Assembly: GCA_963575745.1 (NCBI GenBank)
Contig: CAUYUJ010008546.1
Span: forward strand, 211,469-275,468
From: Prorocentrum cordatum
Lineage: Eukaryota > Sar > Dinophyceae > Prorocentrales > Prorocentraceae
Length of the DNA stretch: 64,000 bases
Direction: 5' to 3'
This document shows, piece by piece, positions 11,701-22,154 of this stretch. The position numbers and the translations under genes were made by a program. The notes below the pieces were generated by a model. The model worked only from the letters and a program-made list of their open reading frames with translations. It searched no databases and had not been told where the DNA came from. Position 1 is the stretch's first letter, and every line of letters starts with the position of its first letter.

Positions 11701-13779
11701 CCGTCATCATCATTATCCCCATCCCCGGGAAAATCTGTTATCATCCCCGCCAGAACCCCGAACTTCATTAATCCCCCGGTGATTATTATCGCCCGCGCAG
11801 GGTTAAGAGCCTGCTGGCCCGAGCAGCGCCAAGCTCGACTCAGTTTGCAACAACAGTCGATGGTCGAGCCTCGGAGTAGCGGTATCCTTTTTGTGCCACG
11901 GTGTTCAAGGTCCCAGGAGCAGACATTGTGAGCCTAAGTGTTTACTGCAGGAGGAGGAGGGTGAGGAGGACGAGGACGACGAGGACGAACAGGACGAGGA
12001 AGACGAGGAAGGAAAGGAGGAGGATGAAGACGACGAGAGGGAGGTGGAGGAGGAGGAGGAGGACCAGTGTAAACCCAACACGCATCAACGATGTCGCAAT
12101 AAACCTTCCTTCCAAGTTTGCTCTTCAGATGTCCTTCTAAGAATCTAGTTGCGTCGCGGGAAATACGCCCTTGGAAGGCAGCCGTTTGATAATCCTCAAT
12201 CAAGCCAAGACGCCGTTCTTTGGAATTCAACGCCGCGAATCAGCGTGATTTTTGCGCCCTGACAGTCCTAAATCGGTTCAAACCGGAGTTCCTGGTATTT
12301 AAACACCGCGAACCAACTTGATCATGGCGTCTTGACCATCCTACATCGTGCCGCAGCACACATCCAGAGACGTCGACCAGAAGACCCGTCGAAACTGTTG
12401 CACGATTGAAAAATGCGCGCGTCGCCAGGGCAAGTGAACACGAACCGCTCTCCATCCGCGAAGCGTTTTTTCACCCTTTAAAGACCACTGTGGTGAGGGG
12501 ATTTCAAGCGAACCGCCCGACTCGCCCTACAGACACGCCTGGGGGTGCGACAGCGAGGAGTTCTTCTTCAGGAGCAGGGATGGAGGAGAAGGGGGAAGAG
12601 AGGAGCAACAGGGTGAGGAGGGGGAGGAGGAGGAGGAAAAGGAGGAGGAGGAGGAGGAGGAAGTCGCCCCTTGCCCCCCCTCCCCCCCTTCCCCCCCGCA
12701 GTGGGCGGTGCATGCGCTGGGGCCGCTGGCAGAGCGAGTGGCTGCAGACGCCGGCCCGTCGCCGCAAGAGATGCAGCCGCAGTCGCAGCCGCAGGCGGCG
12801 GTGGCCTTGGGGAGCGCAAGCACAGTCCTCCATGGGGAGGAAGAGTCGGGGCGGACAAGGTCTCAAGTAACGCGGCAGGAAGGGTTCAGCAAGACTTTCT
12901 TGTAACCGCTTGACGCTAGTGACAGTTGCAGGCCACGAGCTTGCTTTAAGATCTGCTCGCCTTTGCGCCAAAGTCTGCTGTGGGTCGCTGGTGCTGAACA
13001 TTAGCAGCAACAGCAGCAGCAGCGCGGGGAGGAGGAGGGAGTCACGTCGGACGAGGAGGGGGGAAAGAAGGAGAGAGGCGGAAGGGACCCTGGAGAGGGG
13101 GCAACGTTTGGGGGCCAGTTTGGGGGGCCCACTGTCCTCGAACATTGATCTGGGGCAAAATGTTGGCCCCGAGGATGAGGGGTCGCGACCTTCGGGGCTC
13201 CGTATTGGAAGAGAGCACACCGTCGGATGTCGGGGGCCATCTTCGGGTGGCCGTCGAGAGCGCAGTTCCCGCAGAGCGCCTTCGTGCGCTTGGGAGCGGC
13301 GTCGCCAGCGGCAAGGGTCAGGGGCAACGTTGCACGCCGGTCGTTGAACGTAAGTCTTCTTGAATTTCCAGATCCCTATCTGCTTCAAGCGCCTACCTAC
13401 TTCAATAGTCGGTATGTGTTTGCTGTTTCTTGTTATTCTTTGGGCGGGCCCGAGCCCAATCTACTTCATCCGCCTTCCTACTTCATGTTTCCACCTGCTT
13501 CTTCCGACTGGGGGGGAGGGGAGTAGACAAAGGGGGGAATGCATCGGCCCCCCATCGCCCATGCATCGCCGATAAGGGCCCGATAGCCCCACCCCATCCA
13601 GGAGCGAGCGGATTCGCTCTCGGGTGTCCATCGCCGGTGCATCGGTGCTGTGTCGCCGATCCCAGGTTCATGTTTCCCCCCCCCCCCCCCTGAGCTGTTT
13701 ACCGTTTACGTTGCCTCGAGAGGGGGCGGGGCGAGGGGAATCATTTTTGTGCTTCTCAGCTGCTGAGGAGGAGGCCTCT
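11701..13779. other. No gene recognised; GGA tracts
   Basis: Short GGA/GAC-rich tracts lie at 11950-12062 and 12585-12665 and give acidic or Arg-rich false frames. A short degenerate duplication around CGCGAA occurs at 12230-12320. A 60-70-bp segment at 13541-13610 has a diverged relative at 52060-52129. I see no reliable gene. Confidence 0.45.
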
Positions 13780-14060
13780 TGTGGGCCTCTCGGGGCTCTC
13801 TTTGGCCTCGGGAGGGCTTTCCTGGGGCCTCTTGGGGGGCCTCTCGGATGTGCCCTAGTGCCTCTTCGCGGTTTCTTGGGGCCTCTTGGGGACCTCGGTG
13901 GCCGCCCTGGGGTGCTCTCTGAGCCCTCTTGGGGCATCTTTGGGGCCGTCTTGGAGCCGTCCTTGGGGCCTTTTGGGCTGTCTCAGGCCCCTCTTGGGGC
14001 CCGTCTTGGGGTCGCCTTGAAGCTGTTCTGGAAGCCTCTTGGGCCCGACCGGCAAGGCGA
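13780..14060. repeat. Degenerate GGGGCCTCTTGG minisatellite
   Basis: The motif GGGGCCTCTTGG and near variants recurs at irregular 15-35-bp spacing, giving a Gly/Leu-rich open frame on one strand and a Pro/Arg-rich one on the other. Confidence 0.8.
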
Positions 14061-15139
14061 GAGCGTGAACATCTTTTGTGGGATGGAGGGCTCGGCGTCA
14101 TTTGCATTGGATTGTGGCCTTCCGTCGTGCATGTCCTTCTGCAGGAGGTATTCTCAAGAATTATCAAACGATAGTATGGTGGCGTTCATTCGTTTTGTAT
14201 GTATGCGTTTTGTTGTTACCATTGTTCACATTTCTTGCAACGTCCGCCTGTAGGAGGACATGGCCGGCCTAATTGTGGCCCAGGGCCCAGAGAGCGCGGA
14301 CCCAGCGCAATTTACAAGGGAGCTTGACCCCGGGCGCGCGGACGCAGCGTAATTTCAGAGGGGCCGTGGCCCAGGGGCAGCGGATCTAGCGTGGCTCCTA
14401 GAAGCGCGGATTCATGCAAGGGATCGAGGCTTGCGAGAGCGGATTCGACGGAGAAGACATGCAAAGCAGGGTGGATCTCCCACTGGCACGTTCCGTGGCA
14501 AGTTCTGTGGCCCGTCCCCTGACGCGTCCCTTGGCACGTCCCCTGGCTTGCGCCTTGCGCGTCCCCTGGCATGTCTGCGGGGTCAAACTCCCAACCCGGG
14601 GAACGAGGTCCCAACCCTGGAAGCCTGAGCACCCGCCAACCCTGGAGAGGCTGCCTCCCAACCTTGGACAGGCTGTTCCACCGGCCGAGCATTGGAAACG
14701 GAACGGCCGAGCATTGGAAACGGAAGCGGAAAGGTGTGCTGGGGTAGTTCCATGGGAAGCGTGTTGGGTGGGATGTCCGCGGCTGGAGTGATGTTTCGGA
14801 GGGTTCTTCGAGTGCCTGGTGTTCGGCTCGGGTGGGGTTCATCATGAGAGGGCGGTGTGTTGCAATGGCGCGAGGGTTTGTGGAAGAAGCCGGGGGGGGA
14901 GACGAGGAGGAGGATGGGGGGAGAAGCAGTGGGAGCAGGAGCAGGAAAAGCAGGAGCAAAGGGGGGGAGGAAACTGCCTGGGGCAGCCTGGGAGCCTCCT
15001 GGGACCGTCGCGAGGCCCTCTGGGAACTTCTGCGCCGCCCCGGGGGCCTCCCTGGGAACGCCGACAAAGAAGCGCCACTAAAGGGACCCCGGGTGCCACG
15101 TGCGTGCTGCGGCCTGGGGCCGCCGGGGCCCAGCGGGTC
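14061..15139. other. No gene; one locus of the 12-bp minisatellite
   Basis: 14463-14577 holds degenerate copies of the 12-bp unit CCCTGGCACGTC, which also occurs at four other places in the window. 14590-14740 has CCAACCCTGG and GAGCATTGGAAAC duplications related, in inverted orientation, to sequence near 19385-19450. The remainder is unrecognised. Confidence 0.5.
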
Positions 15140-15910
15140 AGGTTTTTCGACCGCTCCACCCTAGTTCGGTGATTTCGTCGGCTTTGTGTGGCGGCGGGGG
15201 GGGCGCGTGGGGAAATCACCCAGTTTGTGTCTCTCCTATGTTTCTCTTTCGTTGTCCTCCCCCCTTTTAGCCTCTCTCTGTATCTCTCTTTCTCTTTTTT
15301 TTTTTTCTCTCTCTCTCTCTCTCTCCCTTTCTCTCTCCCCCTCCTCTCTCCGTTTTCGCTTTGCCTGTCTGTCAGTCCAGTCTGCCTGTCTCTTGTTTTG
15401 CCTGCCTGCCTGTTTGTCTGCATCGGGTGCGGCAGCGTATGTGTGCGTGTGCGTGAGTGTGTGTGCGTGAGTGTGTGTGTGTGTGTGCGTGAGTGTGTGT
15501 GTGTGTATGTGTGTGTGTGTGCGCGTGCGTTTCGTGGTCGTTGTCTACGCGGCCGCTGGTGCGGTCGCTGGTGCGGTCGCTGGTGCGGTCGCTGGTCCGT
15601 GTTGTCTCATGGTCGTTGATGTCTACGCCACCCCGTCTAGCTCCTCGCTGGTGCAACCAACTCTGTCTCGCCGCCCACGGAAAAGTGTGTGTGTGTGCGT
15701 GTGTGTTTGTGTGTGTGTGTTTGTGTGTGTGTGCGCGGGCGTCCCATGAGCGTTTTCTACGCGGCCGCTGGAGCCCTCGCGGGCCAGGTATTCCGACCGC
15801 TCAGCCCTAGTTTGGTGAGTTCATCGGCTTTGTGTGACGGGGGGGCGCGTGGGGAAATCGCAAGATTAAGGTCTCTCCCTGTGTCGTTCTTCTTCCCTCT
15901 CCGTTTTGTT

Positions 15911-15955
<45 letters not shown>

Positions 15956-17640
15956 TCTCTCTCTCTCTCTCTTTCTCTTTCTCTCTCTCTCTCTTTGTCT
16001 CCCCCCCCCTCTCTCGTTTTTTTGTGGTGCCTCGTGTGCCCGACTCCTGAGCTGGGCCGTCTGCGCCCACATTGCACCGCCCGTCGGCTCGGAACGCTAG
16101 TCTTCTAGTGTGGTGCTGTACCGCTGTGCCGTGTCGTTTTTGGGGCCAGTTTTGGCCGCCCTAACAGCGGACCCAAGGGCTCCCTTCTGGATCTCGTGGG
16201 GCTGCGCGGAAGGGCGCTCCTTGTCGGGCGCTGGCCGTTTTCGGGGCCTTTGCAGGGACATCGTCGCCGTTTCCGTCATCCCTGCGCTTTAGTCCCTAGT
16301 CGGAAACTGGAGCCTATACATTACCAGTGGCGGACTGTTTCTCAATCCCAGGACTTTTGGTCGGGGACGACGTCGGGGTTGTGTGGTGTATACTTGTTTC
16401 CCCATTTTCCCGGGGAAACAACGAAAAACGTATACACCAGGATTCAGTATACACTAGGATCCGCCTTCCTGTGCGCATGTCAGTGCGGGGCCGAACAAGG
16501 CGTCGGTGTCTAGAGTTCGGTTCCTCACCTAGTTCGCTCGGGGCCTGGAGCTTGCAGTGATTATTGAATGACCCTCTCTCCGTTTTGGCTTTGCTTGTCT
16601 GTCAATCTAGTCTGCCTGTCTCCCTTTTGCCTGCCTGCCTGTTTGCCTGTGTCGGGTGCGTCCGCGTGTCTGCGTGTGCGTGTGCGTGTGCGTGTGTGTG
16701 TGTGTGTGTGTATGTGTGTGTGTGTGTGTGCGTGTGTGTGTGTGCGCGTGTGTATGTGTGTGTGTGCGCGTTTGTGTGTGCGTGTGTGTGTGTGTGTGGG
16801 TGTGCGTCTCATGGTCGTTGTCTACGCGGCCCCGGCCGCGGGCCAGGTTCTCTGACCGCTCCGCCCTAGTTTGGCGATTTCGTCGGCTCTGTGTGGCGGG
16901 AGAAGAACGCGTGGGGAAGTGACCAGATTAGGGCCTTTCCATTTGTTTTGCATGGTCGTTTCCCCTTGTTGTTTTGTTTTTCTCTTTCCATATCTCTCTC
17001 TTTCTCATTCTGTCTCTCCCTCTTTCTCTCTCTTTCTCTCTCCTTCTCTCTCTCTCTCTATGTCTCTCTCTCTCTCTCTCCCCCTTTCCGTTTTCGCTCT
17101 GCCTGCTTGTCAGTCTAGTCAGCCTGCCTCCCTTGTGCCTGCCTGCCTCTCTGTCTTTGTCGGGCGCTTCAGCATATGCGTGTGTGTGTGTGTCTGTGTG
17201 TGCGTGTGCGTTTCATGGTCGTTGTCTACGCGGCCGAGTGTGCCCCGCGTGCTAGGTTTCCCGACCGTTCCGCTCGAGCTTGATGATTTCATCGGCTTTG
17301 TGTGGCGGGAGGGGCGCGTGGAGAAATCACCAAAGTATGGTCTCCTTTTGTTGTTCGTTGTCCCTCTCCTTTTTTGTTGTTGATTTTTGTTATGTCTCTC
17401 TCTCTCTCTCGCTCTCTCTTCCCTCCTGTCTCCGTGTTCGCTTTGCCTGTCTGTTGGCAGGTTTCTCTGTTTTGCTTGCCTGATTGTCTGTCTGTGTCGG
17501 GTGCGTCATCGTCAGTGCGCGTGTGTGTTTTCTACACCGCCCGCGGGCCAGGTTTTCCGACCGCTCCGCCCTACTTTGGTGATGTTGTCGGCTTTGTGTG
17601 GCGTTGGGGACGCGCGGGGGAATCGCAAGATTAGGGCTTC
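15140..17640. repeat. Composite repeat: conserved block plus CT and GT microsatellites, five copies
   Basis: A block of about 90 bp (CGACCGCTCC, then CCCTAGTTTGGTGATTTCGT, then GGCTTTGTGTGGCG, then GCGTGGGGAAATC) starts at about 15148, 15793, 16853, 17262 and 17557. Several copies are followed by a CT tract, a GCCTGTCTGTCAG block, a GT tract and GTCGTTGTCTACGCGGCC. A 12-bp GGTGCGGTCGCT array lies at 15556-15600. The microsatellites look to have been carried along with the unit. Confidence 0.85.
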
Positions 17641-18734
17641 TCCTTGGTTCTTCTTGTTCCCTCTCCTTCGTTTGTGTATCTCTCTTTCTCTCCCTCTCTC
17701 TCGGTTGTCCCTCTCTCAGTTCTCGCTTCGCCTATATGTTTGCTTAGTGTGCCTGTGTCACTTCTGCTTATCTGCCTCTCTGTGTCGGTGCGTATGCGTC
17801 TGTGTGCGTGTGTGTGTGTGCCCTTGTTGTTCGGTCTGTCAATCCGTGACTTGCTCGCAGCAAGGTCGGTGGTGGTTGCGCAGTTTCTCTGCGTGTATGC
17901 ACCGCCATCAGGTCGGCTGGCCTGGCAGCTTTCTAGTTGATCATTTGTTGTTGTCTCTTTGAAGCTCCCATTCGCACCAGACTGCTGCTCTCGCTTCAAA
18001 CTGCCCGCGTCGAGCTTATGTTCCTCGGGTTCTTTGCCCGCTGCGCTTTGGATTTGAAGCGCCTCTCGTCCTTCACCACCAATCTGCATGGCCGTGGCTG
18101 GTTCTTTCATCTCGGCGCGTTCGACCAAGTTCGTTTACAATTGGCACCTACACCTGCCGACCGCGCTTGACGCTCCTCTACGCCGCCGGCTTAAAACAAG
18201 AGTGTGTGTGCGTCTCGCGGTAGCTTTCCCTCGCTCTTTGTTTCTCGATCCCTGTCCCCCTGTGCATAAATACGTAAATTCATGTTTCATTTCTGACTTT
18301 CAATCTGGTTTGGTATGGTTCCTGCTCCCTGCCGCTATCATGTTTGTTGTTCCTCTCTCTCGCTCTCTCTTTCTGTCGGTTTCTCTGTCCCACGTTTTCA
18401 TTGTTATCGGTCTCTCATTGTGTGTCTCCCTCTCTCCCTTTCTCATTATCTTTCTCTCTCTGTCTCTCCCCCTGTCTTTCATGATCTCTTATCTGTCTCT
18501 AGCACTCTCTGTCACCCCCTCCTCTCTTTGTGTTGTCTCTCTCTCTCTCTCTCCCTCGCTCTCGGTCTCTCTCTCTCTCTCTCTATCTCTTCTCTCTTTT
18601 TCGTTATTTCTGTATCTCTCTCTCTCTCTCTTTCTTTGTTTGTGTTGTTTTTGCTCTCTCTCTCTCTCCCTCCCTCCCTACCTCTCTCTCTCTCTCTCTG
18701 TTACGCCCTCACAGCGTGACACGGTTCGCTCTGA
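17641..18734. other. No gene recognised; CT-rich tracts
   Basis: CT microsatellite tracts dominate 18350-18710. 17830-18250 is non-repetitive but without a recognisable protein. Confidence 0.5.
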
Positions 18735-19110
18735 TTTTGTGATTTTGGGCCTGGTCTGAGTCCACCGGGCAACCGGCAGAACTCACGGTTCTAGGTCGGT
18801 GACTGTCTGCGAACAGGCGGCGCGCACAGGTGGTTCGATCTCTTTAGGCGATGTTGGCTTTCTTCGGAAGCAACGGGGCAACTGGTAGAAATCACCGTTC
18901 TATGTCGGTCGTTGTCTGCAAACAGGTGGCGCGCGCAGGTGGCCCGACCTAATTTGGTGATTTTTGGTCAGCTTGGAACCATACCAGCAACCGCCAGAAA
19001 TCAAAGTTCCAGGTCGGGCGATGTTTGCCAAGAGAAGGCGTGCACATTGTGTTCGATTCCATTCGGTGATTTGGGGTTCTTTCGGAGCGTATCGAGCAAC
19101 CGGCAGCCAT
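18735..19110. repeat. 109-bp tandem repeat, 3.4 units
   Basis: The anchor (G/A)GCAAC(C/T)G starts so that its AAC lies at 18771, 18880, 18989 and 19098, a constant 109-bp spacing. Units share GGTGATTTTTGGTC, CGGCAGAAATCA, GTTCTAGGTCGGT and a CAGGTGGCGCGCGCAGGTGG block. Divergence is by substitution only. Confidence 0.92.
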
Positions 19111-19554
19111 CTATTTGTTTGGCGCCATTTGCCAAGCCAGGCAAAGGGCCTCGTTTTCCTTGTGCTTCTTCTCCTCCTCCTTCTCCTCCTTCTCCTCTTC
19201 CTGCTCCTGCCGTGCTTTCTAATACTCGGGGCGCCCGCCGCTCGGCGCCGGCGGGGCGCGCCGAGCGGCCCCGTCATCCGCCGTGCCGGGCGCTGGCCTC
19301 TTCTTCTTCTTCTTGTATTTCTCCTATTCCTCCTCATTTTCATCCTCCTTTTCTTGCTCCTTTTCCTCCGTTTGCCGGGCTGTCCAATGCTCGGGCGAAG
19401 GCTTCCAGGGTTGGGCCTTTCCCTTTTCCAGGGATGGGCTACAGACACCCTCTCCACGGTTCGGTTTCCCTTTCCAGGCTTGGGATTTTCAATCCCGTTT
19501 TCGGATTTCCAGTGCTCGGCCCAAACTTTCCAGGGTTCGGACACCGACCCGTCT
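19111..19554. other. No gene recognised
   Basis: Contains CTCCTTCTCCT and TTCTTC tracts and degenerate TTTCCAGGGTT repeats. No coding support. Confidence 0.5.
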
Positions 19555-20063
19555 GCGGCGCGTCCCCTGGCATGTCCCCTGGCACGTCCCTTGGCGCGTC
19601 GCCTGGCACGTGTACTCTCGCGCCCCATGGCGCGTGCGCGGCACGCACCGGAACGCGTCCCATGGCACGGCACGTCCCAAGCGCGTCTCGTGGTACGTCC
19701 TTTGTCGCGTCCCATGCCGCTTCCCTTGGCGCGTCCCTTGGCGCGCCCCCTGGGGCGTCTACTAGCGCGTCGTCTGGCACGTCGCGCAGGACGTCCTTTG
19801 GCTCGTCTCCCGACCCGCCCCCCAGCGCGTGTCCTGTCTCGTCTCGTGGCGTTTGGCACGTTCCCTGGCGTGTCCCTTGGGCTTGTCCGTCCACTGCCAA
19901 GTCCGCTGGCACGTCCACTTTCGCGTCCCACGGCGCTTTCCCCGGCTCTGCATCTAGCGCTTGCCCTGCGCGTTCGTTGGCGCGCCCCCTGGAACGTCCC
20001 TTCGCACGTCCCTTGGCGCGTCCACGGTCGCGTCCTCTGGCCCGTCCCGTGGGACGTCTCCTC
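19555..20063. repeat. 12-bp minisatellite CCCTGGCACGTC, split by the copia insertion
   Basis: Degenerate 12-bp units (CCCCTGGCATGT, CCCCTGGCACGT, CCCTTGGCGCGT and so on). The array stops at the 5' LTR and resumes at 36135, directly after the 3' LTR, so the retrotransposon inserted into an existing array. Confidence 0.9.
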
Positions 20064-20068
20064 GCATG
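20064..20068. repeat. Target-site duplication, left copy (GCATG)
   Basis: GCATG precedes the 5' LTR and is repeated at 36130-36134 after the 3' LTR. Five bp is the usual length for Ty1/copia integration. The final G could belong to the LTR instead, a one-base ambiguity. Confidence 0.75.
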
Positions 20069-20338
20069 ACTTTAAGGGTAGCTCTTTGGGATATGTTATA
20101 GTATCGGGAGCATAGCTCGCGCGCCGTTGCCTTTGGCTCAAGGCACGCGCGCCCTATTTGCCCGGACACTTACCTTAGTGTTCGCTATGTGTTGGAAAGA
20201 TCACTACATTGATCTTATCCTATCCTACCCATCCGCTCCCCATATCGTATTCCTTCGACATGGAATTGGATGCAATGTGAGCTCATCCGCCTCCCATGGA
20301 GACGGATACTATTTGACCTACCAGGCTCACTTTGGACT
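20069..20338 (+). repeat. 5' long terminal repeat
   Basis: 270 bp, aligned without gaps to 35860-36129 at a constant offset of 15791, with nine substitutions. It starts ACTTTAAGGG and ends CTTTGGACT, so it lacks the usual TG...CA ends. It contains a hairpin (TGCCTT/AAGGCA with flanking GCGCGC arms) at about 20119-20152 that overlaps a spliced-leader-like sequence at 20124-20142. Confidence 0.95.
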
Positions 20339-22109
20339 TGGTAGCGGAGCTGGCCGCACTCTCGTGTGGTCAGCTCTTGCTCTTCTTAGCCTCATACTCT
20401 TCGGCACGATCTTCGTGACCACCTACCACCCTGCGCTACCGCTCCCAGTACGTTTACGAGGATCTATCCAAGAGCAAGAAGCAACACGAGAGGTACGACG
20501 TCTAGACAACAACATTGGTACCATATATGCTTCACCATTGCGCTACTACCAACCGCTCGGCAACGAACCAAAAGCGCAGTACCTGAAGCATGGGCGGGGA
20601 GACCCGCCAGATAGAGCGCCTCGAAGACTGGACAAGGCGCTACCCCAGCGCGGCAACGCGCCTAATAACCACCCCTATCTACACAGCCTTGGGCTGGTTA
20701 TCTTCGCTATCATATGGTTCGCGCTGGGGGCAGCAATCGGACACATGCGTCGTGGAGACAACAGTACCGATGGGCAAACACATGGCCCATATTGGGACCC
20801 TCAAGGCAACGTACCTTTCCGCGAGTACGTTTATGAGGTCAACGCGTGGTTCAACGTCACAAGCGGACGTACGACGCCACAGGCCCAAGCGGCCGCTATA
20901 CAACGCGGCCTGGGTGGCCTAGCGAGGACACTCGCCATGAGGGTACCGCCTGACATTATAAATTATGGTGCTGACATCGATGGGGTCCACACCGACCCAG
21001 TGACCTAAATCATGTTCCTCCTAAGCATGAAGTTCGAACGCCTGGGAGATGAGCGTCAGCTCACTTCCGGCACACAGCTCATCGACTTTCATGTGCCTCA
21101 CGGAGAACGAATCGATGTCACACTAACCCGATTCGAAATGGCCCGACTTGAGGCACAGTCGGTTGGATTCGACCTTCCCAACTTCCAGTTATTAACCACG
21201 ATCCTGTTCCGCGCCTTAGGCGTCGGCAACCAGCGAGCCATGCAACTCTTACAGCCACTCAATCATCAAATGCCCCGAACTCAACAACAGTATGATGAGC
21301 TGCTGGAGAGGATGCGTTCGATAGGCCACCTATCAGAACGGTCTCCTGGTAATATAGGATCTGTGTTTGGAAGGGGAAGGGGATCTGGTAGTGGAAATTT
21401 CTACACTACCTTGACCACTGAAGCCCAGCCTGGGAACGGGCCCTCAAGCATATGGGCCGATGATCCTGGAGAATCCACTGCTCTACTAGCAGGAGATCGA
21501 TCACAACCAAGCTGGGCAACCAGCCCTCCTTCTAGAGAACCACAACCACACCGTTCTCTATGGGGTGAATCAAACCCCCTAACCGACGGTGTATCCACCC
21601 ACTTGGAAGACGAGGATTTCGACTCCGGCACCGACACAGATACTATATCATCAGACGGTGTTGAAGCTTTAGATTGGTCAGATATTATGAATATGGATAA
21701 TGACAATCAGCGTGCTGAACATTTGTTTTGGTTATTTCAACAGGCTAAACGGAGGTGGAGGAGGTTCACACGAAAACCAGTGCGTCGTGTTAGGAGGAGG
21801 ATACGGAGGAGCTTCAAGGGAAAAGGTAAAGGTAAACGAGGTCGTCGGAGGTTGAACGGACGAGGCAACACGGCATTCCTCCAGAGGCTCTCAGATGAAC
21901 AATATGATGAGATATTCTTCGGGGGAAAGGGCCGTGGCCAGGGCCGTAGAGAGACCTCAGGAAAAGGCAAGGGTAGGCGGGGAAACCCGCGAGGTAGAGA
22001 CGGCCAGGTTCTTAAGTGCCATGAGTGAGACAGTACCGACCATCTTGTGAGAGATTGTCCAGCGAAGGGAAATGGAAAGGGCAGGTCGACCGAAGTCCAT
22101 TTTGGCTAA
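20127..22109 (+). pseudogene. gag: Gag, with two N-terminal membrane segments, broken by stops
   Basis: One reading frame runs from an ATG inside the LTR, through the primer-binding site, to 22109, interrupted by TAA at 21006, TGA at 22026 and TAA at 22107. Before the first stop there are two hydrophobic segments, around TLVWSALALLSLILFG and HSLGLVIFAIIWFALG. Next comes a copia Gag-like helical region with FERLGDE and AMQLLQPLNHQMP. An Arg/Lys-rich stretch follows at about 21735-21855 (residues such as RRVRRRIRRSFKGKGKGK). The end is a CCHC zinc knuckle whose second Cys codon is TGA; the later His and Cys (HLVRDC) are still readable after it. In related elements the first TAA position is a sense codon by my recollection. 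Gag would coat and package the element RNA. Confidence 0.8.
20339..20350 (+). promoter_or_regulatory. Primer-binding site (initiator-Met-tRNA-like)
   Basis: TGGTAGCGGAGC begins at the first base after the LTR. It starts with TGG (complement of tRNA CCA) and closely resembles the initiator-methionyl-tRNA primer sites used by many copia elements. Its position independently confirms the 3' boundary of the LTR. Confidence 0.85.
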
Positions 22110-22154
22110 AGTGAACCATTCATCGAATATCTGAGCCTCCAGGATTTTGACGCC

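Noticed and set aside
12504-13388. 294-aa minus-strand Arg/Leu-rich ORF
   Set aside because: It spans a GGA tract and shows only composition-driven sequence, without motifs.
18765-18776. CCGG-GCAA-CCGG as a member of the GNRA hairpin family
   Set aside because: It belongs to the 109-bp repeat; the stem is shorter, lacks the GC ends, and other units do not keep the pairing.
18735-19110. CRISPR-like array
   Set aside because: The repeats are directly adjacent 109-bp units without unique spacers, in a eukaryotic genome.
22092-22106. CCATTTTGGCTAAAG in gag as a spliced-leader relic
   Set aside because: It encodes the conserved VHFG end of the Gag block and lacks both the 5' part and the CTCAAG end of the leader.
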